Assembly (NCBI RefSeq): GCF_000160755.1
Contig: NZ_GG668576.1
Location: forward strand, 48,939 to 112,938
Source of the DNA: Proteus mirabilis ATCC 29906
Lineage (GTDB): Bacteria; Pseudomonadota; Gammaproteobacteria; Enterobacterales; Enterobacteriaceae
Reading direction: 5' to 3'
Length of the DNA: 64,000 nucleotides
Under the pieces are notes generated by a model that was not told where the DNA came from, searched no databases, and saw only the letters and a program-made list of their open reading frames with translations. A program made the translations under genes and the position numbers. Shown here in pieces: positions 49,038 through 58,901 of the stretch; the stretch's first letter is position 1, and every line of letters starts with the position of its first letter.

Positions 49038-50057
49038 ATGTCAGGCAAATTGCGTCTACTTCTTTCTGAGTCTTATGATCCATGGTTTAACCTCGCGGTT
49101 GAAGAGTGCATTTTTAAACAGATGCCAGCTGATCAACGAGTCCTTTTTTTATGGCGTAATGATAATACGGTGGTGATTGGTCGAGCACAAAACCCATGGA
49201 AAGAGTGTAATACCCGAAAAATGGAAGAAGATGGTGTGAAATTGGCGCGTCGCTCAAGTGGTGGCGGTGCAGTATTTCATGATCTAGGTAATACCTGTTT
49301 TACCTTTATGGCAGGCAAACCCGAATATAATAAAACTATTTCGACGCAAATTATTTTAGATGGGTTATCGAAAGCCGGCATACAAGCAACGGCATCAGGA
49401 CGAAATGATTTAGTCGTACCATTGGCTGATGGTGAAAGAAAAATTTCTGGCTCTGCCTATAAAGAGACAAAAGATCGTGGTTTTCATCATGGTACTTTAT
49501 TAATTAATGCTGATTTATCTCGTTTAGCTAACTATTTAAATCCAGATCCGAAAAAACTACAGGCGAAAGGGATCACCTCGGTGCGCTCTCGTGTCACTAA
49601 TTTAGTGGAATTAAAACCCGATATAACTCATGAAAAGTTATGCCAAGCGATTACTGACAGTTTTTTTGACTATTATGGTGAGCGTGTTGAAGCTGAAATT
49701 ATTTCACCACAAAAATTACCTGATTTACCGGGTTTTGCAGAAACATTTGCAAAACAAAGTAGTTGGGAGTGGAATTTTGGTCAAGCGCCTGCGTTTTCAC
49801 ATCTATTAGATAATCGCTTTAAATGGGGTGGTGTTGAGCTGCACTTTGATATTGAACGCGGTACGATTATTAGAAGCCAAATTTATACCGACAGTTTAGA
49901 TCCCGCACCATTAGAAAAGTTATCGCAGATGTTAGTTGGACAGCGTTATGCTTCTGGATCGATGAAAAGACTATTAGCGCAATTAATAGAGCAGTACCCA
50001 AATAACCAATCAGAGCTTGAAGAGCTGCAACAGTGGCTTGTTCATGCGCTTTCTTAA
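49038..50057 (+). CDS. lplA: Lipoate-protein ligase A
   Basis: 339 residues, the length of two-domain E. coli LplA. The lipoate-binding loop [15 protein letters not shown] is near residue 72 and the catalytic Lys region KISGSAYK near 134; the C-terminal accessory domain runs from ~250 on. It activates free lipoate with ATP and attaches it to E2 and GcvH proteins. Monocistronic; long terminator at 50111-50149. Confidence 0.95.
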   Translation: MSGKLRLLLSESYDPWFNLAVEECIFKQMPADQRVLFLWRNDNTVVIGRAQNPWKECNTRKMEEDGVKLARRSSGGGAVFHDLGNTCFTFMAGKPEYNKTISTQIILDGLSKAGIQATASGRNDLVVPLADGERKISGSAYKETKDRGFHHGTLLINADLSRLANYLNPDPKKLQAKGITSVRSRVTNLVELKPDITHEKLCQAITDSFFDYYGERVEAEIISPQKLPDLPGFAETFAKQSSWEWNFGQAPAFSHLLDNRFKWGGVELHFDIERGTIIRSQIYTDSLDPAPLEKLSQMLVGQRYASGSMKRLLAQLIEQYPNNQSELEELQQWLVHALS

Positions 50058-50110
50058 TTGATTATTATCTATTTAAGAAAACGACTGACAATAAAATGGT
50101 TTGATATAAT

Positions 50111-50149
50111 AAACAAAGCGGGAAAACATGATGTTTTCCCGCTTTGTTT
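50111..50149. terminator. Bidirectional terminator between lplA and pqrA
   Basis: An 18-bp perfect stem (50111-50128 with 50132-50149) with a TGA loop, A-rich on the left and T-rich on the right. Confidence 0.92.
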
Positions 50150-50173
50150 TGTCAGTCAATACTTCTGGCTATA

Positions 50174-50542
50174 TTAGCTATTTTCACATGACATAAAACG
50201 ACGTGTATCTGGTAACTCACCATGTTCTCTAAATTTAGCTGGTGTAGTGTTGAAGTGTTTTTTAAAGATACGAGTAAATGTTGCTTGGGAACTAAAGCCA
50301 TACATCAAAGCAATATCTAAAATGGACATGTCTTTTTCTTGTAAAGACTTTGCTGCTTCCAATAAGCGACGTTTACGTACATATTCGCCTAATGTGCAAC
50401 CTTTAAAATCTTTAAAAATACGTTGCAAATGCCACTTGGAGTAGCCACTTTTATTTGCAATCGTATCAATCTTTATACCCTCATTACGTTGTAACTGAGT
50501 TTCTAACCATTTCAGAATATCATTAACGACATTTTCAGCCAT
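50174..50542 (-). CDS. pqrA: AraC/XylS regulator PqrA (MarA/SoxS type)
   Basis: A 122-residue single-domain AraC regulator with two HTH motifs (about 28-50: IDTIANKSGYSKWHLQRIFK; about 77-100: ILDIALMYGFSSQATFTRIFK). It lacks a sensing domain, like MarA and SoxS. I recognise it as PqrA of Proteus vulgaris, linked to multidrug resistance when overexpressed. The start at 50542 (MAENVV) is chosen over an ATG five codons upstream by family length. Palindromes upstream (50665-50679, 50709-50727) may control it. Confidence 0.88.
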   Translation of the reverse strand: MAENVVNDILKWLETQLQRNEGIKIDTIANKSGYSKWHLQRIFKDFKGCTLGEYVRKRRLLEAAKSLQEKDMSILDIALMYGFSSQATFTRIFKKHFNTTPAKFREHGELPDTRRFMSCENS

Positions 50543-50664
50543 AAAAACCTCCCACAATAGGTGGGGACATAGTGCCCAATTAAATAGAATAGTAACGTAT
50601 GTTATTTGTAATCTATTTTAAGCATAGAGGAAATAATAGGTAGGCAAAAAGTGCTTTTTATGAT

Positions 50665-50679
50665 TGATAATCATTATCA
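50665..50679. promoter_or_regulatory. Fur box upstream of pqrA
   Basis: TGATAATCATTATCA is a perfect 7-1-7 inverted repeat equal to the core Fur consensus. It is 123 bp before the pqrA start, and no other gene nearby would use it. Confidence 0.7.
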
Positions 50680-50708
50680 AAGCAATAGGAGTAAGTAATA
50701 AACAATGA

Positions 50709-50727
50709 TTGATAGATAGTCTATCAA
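50709..50727. repeat. 8-bp inverted repeat upstream of pqrA
   Basis: TTGATAGA (50709-50716) and TCTATCAA (50720-50727) with a 3-bp spacer, 30 bp beyond the Fur box. Operator-like; the protein is unknown. Confidence 0.7.
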
Positions 50728-51122
50728 AAAGAAAGTGATAAGTTTTATAAAATTGGCGCATTTTATTTTATTGAATTTACTCTATTATTTAGCAATCGCT
50801 AAATTTTGTTATAGCTGTTGTTTTGTAGACTGTTATATTTTTTGATAAAAAATCAATTAAATCATTGATGAAGATGTATTTCAAATCCAATTTTATTGGT
50901 TGAAATCGTTTTTTTAATGATTAATATTTCTAATTAAAATAAGTATTGATACTTGGTTGTTTAAAGTGCTTTTATCAATATATAAAGGCTAATATAAATC
51001 TGTCAAAAAACGGTTATTGCATAGGGGGAATTGTAGACAGAAGCAGAAGATAAAAGCAGATATACTAAATAAGCTCACTCACAGACAACGGGAGACACTC
51101 TGCGAGTGAGACGAAAGATTTT

Positions 51123-52313
51123 TTATAATAAAAAATGCTCTCTTACAATTTCACGACCAATTTCAATCGATGCTGTTGCGGCAGGAGAAGGGGCATTACA
51201 TACATGTAATGAACGTTTGCCTTTAACAAAGTGAAAATCATCAACTAATTTTCCTTCGCGAGTTAAAGCTTGGGCGCGTACACCTGCCGGGCCTGGGTGA
51301 ATATCTGCTTCACGTAGAGCAGGAATAAGCTTTTGTGCATTTTGGGCAAACAGCTTACGTGAATAGGAACGACGTAATTCGGCCATCCCTTCACCTAAAT
51401 AATTTCCGGCTATTTTCCAAAATCCTTTATAGGTTAGTACTTCAGTGAGATCTTTTAAGTCAATATCACTTTTCTTGTAGCCTTCACGTTTAAAGGCTAA
51501 TACGGCATTAGGGCCTACGTCACGATGCCCGTTATACATACGTGTAAAATGGACACCTAAAAATGGGAAATCAGGATTCGGCACAGGATAAATAAGATGA
51601 TTAACTAAATAATTTTTATTTGAGTTGAGCATAAAATATTCGCCGCGAAAGGGAACTATCTTCATGCCGGTATCGTAGCCCGCCATTTTTGCTACCCGAT
51701 CACTAAATAATCCAGCACAATTAATCAGCCACTTTGCGGTAAATTGTGTTGTGGACGTGGTGACTGTTACCGTTTCGTCCGTTTCATTAATCGCATTTAC
51801 TGCTTGGTTAAAGGCAAATACTCCACCTCGAGCTTGAATGATTTCAACGTGTTTGGCGGCAATTTCCGGATAGTTGACAATACCGGCATCAGGAACAAGC
51901 AAAGCAGCAATACCATTAACATAAGGCTCTCTGGCTTTTAGCTCGCTCTCGGTCATTTTAATCACTTCAAGGCCATTTTGTATTCCACGTTGATAGATAT
52001 TTTCTAATGCTGGTAGCTCTTTTTCATCAGTTGCCACAATCACCTTGCCACAACGATCGTAATAGAGATGATGCTGTTTACAAAAATTGTAAGTCGTGAT
52101 GTTACCTTGCTTAGCGAGTCTTGCCTTTAGGCTTCCTGGTGTATAGTAAATCCCCGAATGAACAACATTGCTGTTATGGCCACTTTGATGAACGGCGGGG
52201 CCAGATTCCTTATCAATCACCAGTACTTTAAGCTCAGGTTGGCTTTCTTGTAATGCACTGGCAACCCCTAATCCTACTAATCCTGCACCGATGATAATTA
52301 CGTCATAAGTCAT
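51123..52313 (-). CDS. lhgO: L-2-hydroxyglutarate oxidase LhgO
   Basis: A 396-residue FAD-dependent oxidoreductase of the DAO family. The Rossmann motif IIIGAGLVGLGVASAL starts at residue 5; HNSNVVHSGIYYTPGSLKA and RGEYFML are typical of LhgO, as is the C-terminal GPAGVRAQ. It oxidises L-2-hydroxyglutarate to 2-oxoglutarate, in E. coli coupled to the quinone pool at the membrane. A start at 52325 is also open. It is last in an apparent operon with a GntR regulator and TAXI-TRAP importer, suggesting uptake and oxidation of hydroxyglutarate or a related acid. Confidence 0.9.
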   Translation of the reverse strand: MTYDVIIIGAGLVGLGVASALQESQPELKVLVIDKESGPAVHQSGHNSNVVHSGIYYTPGSLKARLAKQGNITTYNFCKQHHLYYDRCGKVIVATDEKELPALENIYQRGIQNGLEVIKMTESELKAREPYVNGIAALLVPDAGIVNYPEIAAKHVEIIQARGGVFAFNQAVNAINETDETVTVTTSTTQFTAKWLINCAGLFSDRVAKMAGYDTGMKIVPFRGEYFMLNSNKNYLVNHLIYPVPNPDFPFLGVHFTRMYNGHRDVGPNAVLAFKREGYKKSDIDLKDLTEVLTYKGFWKIAGNYLGEGMAELRRSYSRKLFAQNAQKLIPALREADIHPGPAGVRAQALTREGKLVDDFHFVKGKRSLHVCNAPSPAATASIEIGREIVREHFLL

Positions 52314-52342
52314 AATACTACCCATATAATCCAGTATAAGAG

Positions 52343-53056
52343 TTAATTTTTTTCTTGTTGTAAGCGCTTTAACTTTCCACGTACATTGGCTAAATGAAGA
52401 CGCATTTTGTGGCTAGTTTCATCACTATCTTGTTGTCTTATTGCTTCAACAATAGCTTCATGCTCTGCAATAACACGCTCAGTTTCGGCAATACGTCCTT
52501 TATTTTGGCTTAAGGAATACATCAATACGCCAAGATAAAGCTCATGTAAGTTATCGAGGATGCGCACGAAAAAAGGATTATGTGAAGCAACCATAATGGC
52601 ACGATGAAATTGATAATCTTCTTGATGACCAATGTTGTTGTTTTTCTGCGTGGCTAAGATAAAGGCCTGATGTGCTTGCTCTATCGTCAGCAATTCTTCT
52701 GGTGTTCGACGTAAAGCGGCAATGGCTGCCGCTTCATGTTCAATGACCTCACGCATTTCAAGCAGTGATTCAATTTCTTGAGGACAAGCAATTTCCATCA
52801 CAATAGGTTCGTATTTACTCAAGATAGAGTGGTCAATAACGCGTCTACCGCCTCCTTGGCGTGACGTAATAATGCCACTCGCTTCTAATACCCCTAATGC
52901 TTCTCTGATGGGAACTCTGCTAACGCCAAAGGCGTCAGCGAGTACATTTTCAGACGGTAGTTTTTCACCAATAGGATAGGTCCCGTCATAAATATTTTGC
53001 TTAATTTGATCAAGAATTTGTTGCGACGCTTTTTGGCGTGAGATCTTTTTTATCAT
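52343..53056 (-). CDS. GntR-family (FadR/FCD subfamily) regulator
   Basis: 237 residues: an N-terminal winged HTH (about 8-75; LPSENVLADAFGVSRVPIREALGVLEASGII) and an all-helical FCD ligand domain (about 95-220) with Asp/His candidates (REVIEHEAA, FHRAIMVASHN). FCD regulators usually sense organic acids. Its ATG directly abuts the TRAP permease stop with no gap, and lhgO starts 29 bp after it. The palindrome TTGTATACAA at 56119-56128 is a likely operator for it. Confidence 0.88.
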   Translation of the reverse strand: MIKKISRQKASQQILDQIKQNIYDGTYPIGEKLPSENVLADAFGVSRVPIREALGVLEASGIITSRQGGGRRVIDHSILSKYEPIVMEIACPQEIESLLEMREVIEHEAAAIAALRRTPEELLTIEQAHQAFILATQKNNNIGHQEDYQFHRAIMVASHNPFFVRILDNLHELYLGVLMYSLSQNKGRIAETERVIAEHEAIVEAIRQQDSDETSHKMRLHLANVRGKLKRLQQEKN

Positions 53057-55024
53057 CTAGTTTTCTCCAGATACTTGCCCTACATTGACCAGCTGTTTTT
53101 TAGAGCGCAACAGATGGAAAGCGCCAGTAAGTAAGATCAACGCCATACCTAATAAATCGGTATATAGTCCGGGCTTAATCATTAAAATAGCGGCCGCTGC
53201 AAAGGCGATACGTTCAAACCATGTTGTTTTGATTATCCAAAAATTCGCAGTGGCAATACTTAGTGCATAAATTCCCACTAATGCACTAATGACCATTAAC
53301 CCGATAGAGATAACACTTAAATTATCACCTTGCATCAGTAATGCAGGGTTATAAACTAAAATAAAAGGAATAATAAAACCAGGGAGTGCTAAACGTACCG
53401 CATCCCATGAAGTTTGCATCGGATCGGCTCTCGCAATACTTGCTGCCGTATAGCTTGCTAGGGCGACCGGAGGAGTAATATTGGATAACGCGCCAAACCA
53501 GAAGACAAAGAAATGAGCCGCTAAAGGCATCACACCGGCTTTAATTAAAATAGGTGACACTGTAACGGCAACCACGATATATAGAGCAGTTGATGGTAAG
53601 CCCATACTTAATACAATACAGACTAACATCACAACCAGTAAGATCATCCATAATGTATTGTCAGTCATAGAGACAATATTAAATGCTAAGGTCGCACCGA
53701 TACCGGTCATGGTAACAACACAAATAATCACACCAATGGCAGCACAAGCGATAGTCACTTGTACCGAGCCACGAGCCGCTTCTGCTAAAGCATCAGCCAC
53801 TTTAGTTAATGTCATTCGTACCGTTTTATCAGGTGTTAGCCAGCTGGCAACAATAATGGTTAAAATACCAAGAAAACCCGCATAAATAGGAGTTTTACCC
53901 ATTAATAGCGTGCCAATTACAATAATTAAAGGTAATAGTAATAAACCGCGTGCTTTTAATACCGCTTTAACTTGTGGAATATTCTCTTTGCTAAGTCCTT
54001 TTAAACCTTGTTTTTTCGCTTCAATATCAATTGCCATGATCAAGGCCGCGTAATAGAGCAACGCAGGAATAATCGCGGCAATAACAATCGTGGTATAAGA
54101 AATTCCCAAAAAGCCCGCCATAATAAAAGCTGCCGCACCCATAATTGGTGGCATGATCATTCCACCTGTAGATGCAGTAGCTTCAACGGCACCCGCAAAA
54201 CGTGATGTTAAGCCAATGTTTTTCATTAATGGAATGGTAAAGGTTCCCGTAGTGGCTACGTTGGCGACCGCGCTACCACTTAATGAACCTGTTAATGCTG
54301 ATGAAATGACGGCAACTTGAGCAGGCCCCCCACGGCGACGTCCCGCCATGGCTAGCGCTAAATCATTAAATAGTGCTGTGGCACCACTAACACTTAAAAA
54401 CGAACCGAATAAAATAAATACCACGATAGCGGTAGAGGCAGTAGAGAGTGTAATACCAAAAATACCTTCACTGGTCATAAATAAACGATATAACAGTCTC
54501 TCTACAGAAAATCCTGCATGACCAAAAATACCCATAAAGTATTGGCCAAATAGGGCATAGATAATGGCGAATGTGGCTAGGCTAGGAATAAAATAGCCCG
54601 TTGTTCTTCTTGCTGCTTCAAAAAGAACAATAATGCCAAGAATTGCCATCGCATAATCCATTGTGTTGGGAATACTTTTTCTTACCACATGGAGATCAAC
54701 ATAGTTAAAGAAAAAATAGCCATAGCTGATTAATGTTAAAGCGATAAAAAGATAATCCCAGCCATTAAATTTTGCGGTAGAAAATCGTTTAGAGAATGGA
54801 AATAAAATAAAACCAAGGATCAAAATACCACTAAGAAAAATAGTATTACGATAAAACTCTTGGGTGTTGGATAAGGCATTAGAGTAAATAGCATACAACG
54901 AAATGAATATCGCCAGCGTGGTGGTGATTTTTAAATAGATACCGGTAAGGTGACGAGTGCCTGAGCTAGCTTCTTTATCTAATGCTGGTGGCTCTACCGG
55001 AGTTAGGTGGTCATTATTAGTCAT
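53057..55024 (-). CDS. TRAP transporter fused permease (TAXI type, DctQM)
   Basis: A 655-residue membrane protein with roughly 16-18 hydrophobic segments, fusing the small (4-helix) and large (12-helix) TRAP subunits. GGPAQVAVISSALTGSLSGSAVANVATTGTFTIPLM and ATASTGGMIMPPIMGAAAFIM are typical of TAXI-TRAP permeases. Sodium- or proton-driven uptake of organic acids is the usual role. It starts 12 bp after the binding-protein gene. Confidence 0.92.
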   Translation of the reverse strand: MTNNDHLTPVEPPALDKEASSGTRHLTGIYLKITTTLAIFISLYAIYSNALSNTQEFYRNTIFLSGILILGFILFPFSKRFSTAKFNGWDYLFIALTLISYGYFFFNYVDLHVVRKSIPNTMDYAMAILGIIVLFEAARRTTGYFIPSLATFAIIYALFGQYFMGIFGHAGFSVERLLYRLFMTSEGIFGITLSTASTAIVVFILFGSFLSVSGATALFNDLALAMAGRRRGGPAQVAVISSALTGSLSGSAVANVATTGTFTIPLMKNIGLTSRFAGAVEATASTGGMIMPPIMGAAAFIMAGFLGISYTTIVIAAIIPALLYYAALIMAIDIEAKKQGLKGLSKENIPQVKAVLKARGLLLLPLIIVIGTLLMGKTPIYAGFLGILTIIVASWLTPDKTVRMTLTKVADALAEAARGSVQVTIACAAIGVIICVVTMTGIGATLAFNIVSMTDNTLWMILLVVMLVCIVLSMGLPSTALYIVVAVTVSPILIKAGVMPLAAHFFVFWFGALSNITPPVALASYTAASIARADPMQTSWDAVRLALPGFIIPFILVYNPALLMQGDNLSVISIGLMVISALVGIYALSIATANFWIIKTTWFERIAFAAAAILMIKPGLYTDLLGMALILLTGAFHLLRSKKQLVNVGQVSGEN

Positions 55025-55036
55025 AACTCACTCCTG

Positions 55037-56071
55037 TTATTTATTATTAGTTTGCGTTTGAGCTTCAGGTGGAATTAAATAGTCAGGGATATCTAATCCA
55101 ATTTCTTTGTAATAACGATAAGCTCCAAGGTGTAATGGCACAGAAACACCTTTTAACGCATTTTCGGTGGTGATGTATTTTGCAGCACTATGTACTTGAT
55201 GAACTTCTGGTAAGTTTTCAAACATGGTTTTAGTCAATTCATAAACTAACTGGTCATCAATACTTGTGGTTGTCATTAAGATATTAGGTTGTGCAATGGT
55301 GTTTACTTTTTCTGCTTGGCGAGGGTAGGTATTTGCTGGTATTTCAAAGCGAAACCAAGAGTTAGCAATATGATTAATATCATCAAGTTGCTTATCAGTC
55401 ACTTCAAGTAATTTGGCATTAACACCACTGGCATACATATCGGTAACCGCAGAGGCGGGAACACCCGCAGGTAATGCCCCCCCATCAAGGCGTCCATCAC
55501 GCATTGCTGAAACAGTATCTCCATAACCAAGATATTCAGGAGTGATCTCTTTTTTAGTTAAATTCACACCTTTAAGAATGATAATGGTCGATTGTTCAGT
55601 GCCACTGGCTTGTGGCCCGACAGAGAAGCTGGTGGCACGAATATCATCCAATGTTCCTGTTTTTACTTTGTCATTCATTAAGACAAAGTGCTCTACATTT
55701 GGCCAAAGCATTGATATAGAACGTAGATTTTTTTCAGGTTTGCCTTCAAAATTACGTACACCTTCGTAAGCTTCCACAGCTAATAGACTTTGTAGAATAG
55801 AAAGCTGAGCTTCGTTTTGTTGCATTAAATAGATATTTTCAATTGAGCCAGCAGAGGACTGCCCTGTGACTTGTATTCCTCTATCCTTGAGGTGGGTGCT
55901 CCAAACATTGGCTAAACCGACTCCCATCGGGTAATAAGTTCCTCCTGTTGAGGCCGTTGCTACAGAGAGAAATTGCTTATTGGCATTCTCTTTTTTGCCG
56001 ATCATTGCTAGTGATACAACAGCAATAACAGCAACAATACCGATGGCAAGCTTTGTTTTTCTTATTCTCAT
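55037..56071 (-). CDS. TAXI-family TRAP solute-binding protein
   Basis: 344 residues. An N-terminal hydrophobic segment (about 9-24) acts as signal peptide or anchor. FLSVATASTGGTYYPMGVGLANVW is the TAXI signature, and FSVGPQASGTEQST fits the ligand site. The start at 56071 has AGGA 8 nt upstream; the frame opens 6 codons earlier. Ligands of TAXI proteins are often glutamate, 2-oxoglutarate or other C4-C5 acids. It is first in the operon with a palindromic candidate operator 47 bp upstream. Confidence 0.88.
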   Translation of the reverse strand: MRIRKTKLAIGIVAVIAVVSLAMIGKKENANKQFLSVATASTGGTYYPMGVGLANVWSTHLKDRGIQVTGQSSAGSIENIYLMQQNEAQLSILQSLLAVEAYEGVRNFEGKPEKNLRSISMLWPNVEHFVLMNDKVKTGTLDDIRATSFSVGPQASGTEQSTIIILKGVNLTKKEITPEYLGYGDTVSAMRDGRLDGGALPAGVPASAVTDMYASGVNAKLLEVTDKQLDDINHIANSWFRFEIPANTYPRQAEKVNTIAQPNILMTTTSIDDQLVYELTKTMFENLPEVHQVHSAAKYITTENALKGVSVPLHLGAYRYYKEIGLDIPDYLIPPEAQTQTNNK

Positions 56072-56476
56072 GATGTTGTTCCTGTACATAAAAACGCAGG
56101 TGAATATTTCACATCAACTTGTATACAACATGACAACTTTTATAGGTAAAGGAAGGTTACGAAATTGTGAACTGGGTTGATTAATTTGATACGTGAATGT
56201 AACAAATTGTGATCATGATGGTAATTATGTAAATTATATCCATAATCAAGGGGTTTTTATCAAGAAGACAGAGAAAATATCGATAACTTGGGGTATTTGA
56301 AAAATAATTCACTAAAAAATAAATTAATAATAGATTTTCTAAAATAAATAACTATTTACATTAAAGGAATAAATAAGAGCAGAGAGGGGCGAGAAAACAA
56401 TAATTAACGGGTATGGCTAACAAATAAATATCAAAATTAGTCAATTAAAGATAATAAATAATTAAAAATTATTATT
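56072..56476. other. TAXI operon - dedA intergenic region
   Basis: About 400 bp with the candidate operator at 56119-56128 and AT-rich DNA, including a weak CRP-like TGTGATCATGAT (about 56208). No gene seen. Confidence 0.6.
56119..56128. promoter_or_regulatory. Candidate GntR/FCD operator of the TAXI-lhgO operon
   Basis: TTGTATACAA is a perfect 10-bp palindrome of the type bound by many FCD regulators. It sits 47 bp before the binding-protein start. Confidence 0.6.
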
Positions 56477-56989
56477 TTATAATGAGATGGAGATTACGCC
56501 ATTGGCTATTAAAATAAATACTCCTGACCACACTAAGGCTGAAACAGCACTTGTTAGATAAATACCATAAATGGGGAGTTTTAATAAACCTGCGCTAAAA
56601 GGCGTAAGGTAGCGAAACACAGCTAAAAAGCGTGAAATAAAAAGAATAAAGAATGCTTTATTTTTTAACAGTTGTTGTATACGTAAGATCTTTGTTTGAT
56701 AGCGGGTAACCCATTTATTTAAGCGAGGGAAATAATAAATGGAACGTCCTAACTGATAACTCGCTATAGATCCTAATAAGGCACCTAAACTAGTTGCTAA
56801 CCAAAGTAAAATAGGCGAATGGAAGGGCAAGCAAACCCCAAATATTAAGATCAGCATTAACGATGCGGGAGGTAAAAAGGATGAAATACCAATAGTAGAT
56901 TTTCCCGCAGTGAGTAGGGTAATAGTAAAAAATAAAGCGATAGGAGAAACATGACTTAATGTGTCAAGCATTGAATGGAGTATCTCCAT
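56477..56989 (-). CDS. DedA-family membrane protein
   Basis: 170 residues, somewhat shorter than typical DedA proteins (about 200). Four or five hydrophobic segments are seen, with the SNARE-associated (DedA) pattern SFLPPASLML near residue 37, LGALLGSIASYQLGRSIYY near 68-86 and the conserved FISRFLAVFRYLTPFSAGL near 116-134. Family members are proposed lipid (undecaprenyl-phosphate or phospholipid) transporters. It is not obviously part of a neighbouring operon. Confidence 0.8.
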   Translation of the reverse strand: MEILHSMLDTLSHVSPIALFFTITLLTAGKSTIGISSFLPPASLMLILIFGVCLPFHSPILLWLATSLGALLGSIASYQLGRSIYYFPRLNKWVTRYQTKILRIQQLLKNKAFFILFISRFLAVFRYLTPFSAGLLKLPIYGIYLTSAVSALVWSGVFILIANGVISISL

Positions 56990-57111
56990 TTTATTCTCCT
57001 TTGATAATATTTTGCCCCTTTAGTATAGAGTGCATCTTTATACCAGACTGTCCGTTAGCCTAGCAAAATTTAATGGTCAGAAAAAGTAAGTCAAGAGCTT
57101 GTAAATAAAAT

Positions 57112-57151
57112 GCCCCTCCATTTTAATGACTAATCCGTTAACTGGAGGGGC
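57112..57151 (-). terminator. Terminator of budA-budB
   Basis: A 9-bp GC-rich stem (57112-57120 with 57143-57151), 22-nt loop, A-rich side giving U residues on the minus strand. Confidence 0.7.
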
Positions 57152-57157
57152 TTATTA

Positions 57158-58837
57158 CTAAATAATTAAATTATAATTAATGTGCTTCATTAATTTATCG
57201 TTATCACGATAATCAACAGGAATGGCTAACACAGCAGGACCATCAACAGCTATCGCTTTACGTAAGGTTTCACGAAGTTGAGATGCGCACTCAACAGAAA
57301 ATCCTTTAGCACCAAAAGATTCTGCATAGCGTTTAAAATCAATGGGACCAAATTTTACGCCAGAAGGACGGCCATATTTTACCTCTTCTTGCATCTCCAC
57401 CATATTATAAGCATTATCAACCCAGATAATATGCAATATATTGGTATTAAGACGAACTGCGGTTTCTAGCTCCATTGAAGATTGCATAAATCCCCCATCA
57501 CCAGAAACAGAGATAATTTTATCGCAAGGACGTACAAAAGAAGCGCCTATTCCCCAAGGTAATGCAACTCCCATGGTTTGTTGGCCATTAGAAATTAGCA
57601 TTTGTCTCGCTCTAAAACTATAAAGGTAACGTGCAAGCCAAATATGAAAACTCCCCATATCAATACAAAGAGTGACATCGTTATCAATGATATCTTGCAT
57701 TTCATGTATGATAGTTAAAGGATGAATAGGTGTGCCTTGTCTAAAATAACTATTTTGTTGCAAAATTTCCCTTTGCTGACGTATTTTCTCTAGTATTCCT
57801 TGGCTCTGATTAGATAATTGTAATTTTGAATTAGGCTGGTGAGTTAATTGTTGCGTTAACTTATCCAGTGTTAATTTAATATTGCCTGTTAATTCTAAGG
57901 CAGGGCAGTAAGCTAAATCGATTTCAGCTTGGATCTCATCAATATGGATAATATTGGCATTATGACTGTTCCATAAGGAAGGTTCATACTCAATCGGGCT
58001 ATAACCTAAAGTGATAACTAAATCAGCGTGTGCCAGTAATTCATCCCCTGGCTGATTATTAAATAAGCCAATTCGTCCGGCAAAGAGTGGAAAATGGCGA
58101 TGAGCAATAGCCCCGGCAGATTGATAAGTACCTACAATAGGAACAGGAAAAATATCAAGAAAATTCTGTAAGGCAAGAGCATTTTCTGGATCGTTGGCTT
58201 GAAGCCCTATTAATATCACAGGGTTTTTCGCTTGTAATAATAAGCTGATCGCTTCTTGAATTGCACTATCACTCGCGGCACCTAAATTAGGTTTGGATTT
58301 AGGTGTTAATAACGGGCTATCTACCTCATTATTGAGTATATCCATTGGAAAGGTTAAAAAAGCCGAGCCGGGACGACCTGACTCCGCATGACGAAAAGCA
58401 TTGGCTAACGTCTCTGAAATTGATTGTGAAGAATCAACTTCAGCGCAAAACTTAGTGATTGGGTTAAACATTGTTACTGTGTCCATACTTTGATGAACCA
58501 GTTTAAGTCTATCCGTAGATTTAACTGAGCCTCCTAAGGCAACTAGAGGATCACCTTCTGATGTAGCTGTCGCAATGCCCGTTGCTAGATTAGAACAACC
58601 GGGACCAGAAGTGGCTATCGCCACACCCGCTTTACCGGTTAAACGTCCTACCGCACCCGCCATAAAAGCTGCATTGGCTTCGTGACGCACAACAATAGTT
58701 TTAATTGTTGAATCAACCAAAGAATCAAAAACACGGTCAATTTTGGCTCCGGGGATCCCAAAAACTTGTTTAACACCATGTTGTTCTAATTGCTTAACCA
58801 CCAAGTCAGCACCGCAATTCCAATGATGAGAGTTCAT
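57158..58837 (-). CDS. budB: Catabolic acetolactate synthase
   Basis: A 559-residue ThDP enzyme of the catabolic (AlsS/BudB) type. Catalytic Glu in [11 protein letters not shown] (about residue 53), the ThDP/Mg motif [17 protein letters not shown] to DNAYN near 443-473, and [14 protein letters not shown] as in AlsS proteins, without the FAD-binding motif of anabolic synthases. It condenses two pyruvates to 2-acetolactate, the first step of acetoin or butanediol formation. It follows budA by about 64 bp. Confidence 0.93.
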   Translation of the reverse strand: MNSHHWNCGADLVVKQLEQHGVKQVFGIPGAKIDRVFDSLVDSTIKTIVVRHEANAAFMAGAVGRLTGKAGVAIATSGPGCSNLATGIATATSEGDPLVALGGSVKSTDRLKLVHQSMDTVTMFNPITKFCAEVDSSQSISETLANAFRHAESGRPGSAFLTFPMDILNNEVDSPLLTPKSKPNLGAASDSAIQEAISLLLQAKNPVILIGLQANDPENALALQNFLDIFPVPIVGTYQSAGAIAHRHFPLFAGRIGLFNNQPGDELLAHADLVITLGYSPIEYEPSLWNSHNANIIHIDEIQAEIDLAYCPALELTGNIKLTLDKLTQQLTHQPNSKLQLSNQSQGILEKIRQQREILQQNSYFRQGTPIHPLTIIHEMQDIIDNDVTLCIDMGSFHIWLARYLYSFRARQMLISNGQQTMGVALPWGIGASFVRPCDKIISVSGDGGFMQSSMELETAVRLNTNILHIIWVDNAYNMVEMQEEVKYGRPSGVKFGPIDFKRYAESFGAKGFSVECASQLRETLRKAIAVDGPAVLAIPVDYRDNDKLMKHINYNLII

Positions 58838-58901
58838 AAAACCTTCTTTAAGTTTGCAAGTGAATGAATAAAAACAGAATGACCTTTAGGAATGATTACT
58901 T

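Larger units (their letters stand above)
50543..51122. other. pqrA-lhgO intergenic region
   Basis: 580 bp, AT-rich, without a credible gene. It holds two strong palindromes near pqrA and an imperfect hairpin (CTCACTC...GAGTGAG, about 51075-51111) past lhgO that lacks a clear U tract. Confidence 0.6.

Noticed and set aside
51075-51111. Inverted repeat after lhgO as a terminator
   Set aside because: The stem has a mismatch and a 15-nt loop, and no U tract follows on the minus strand.
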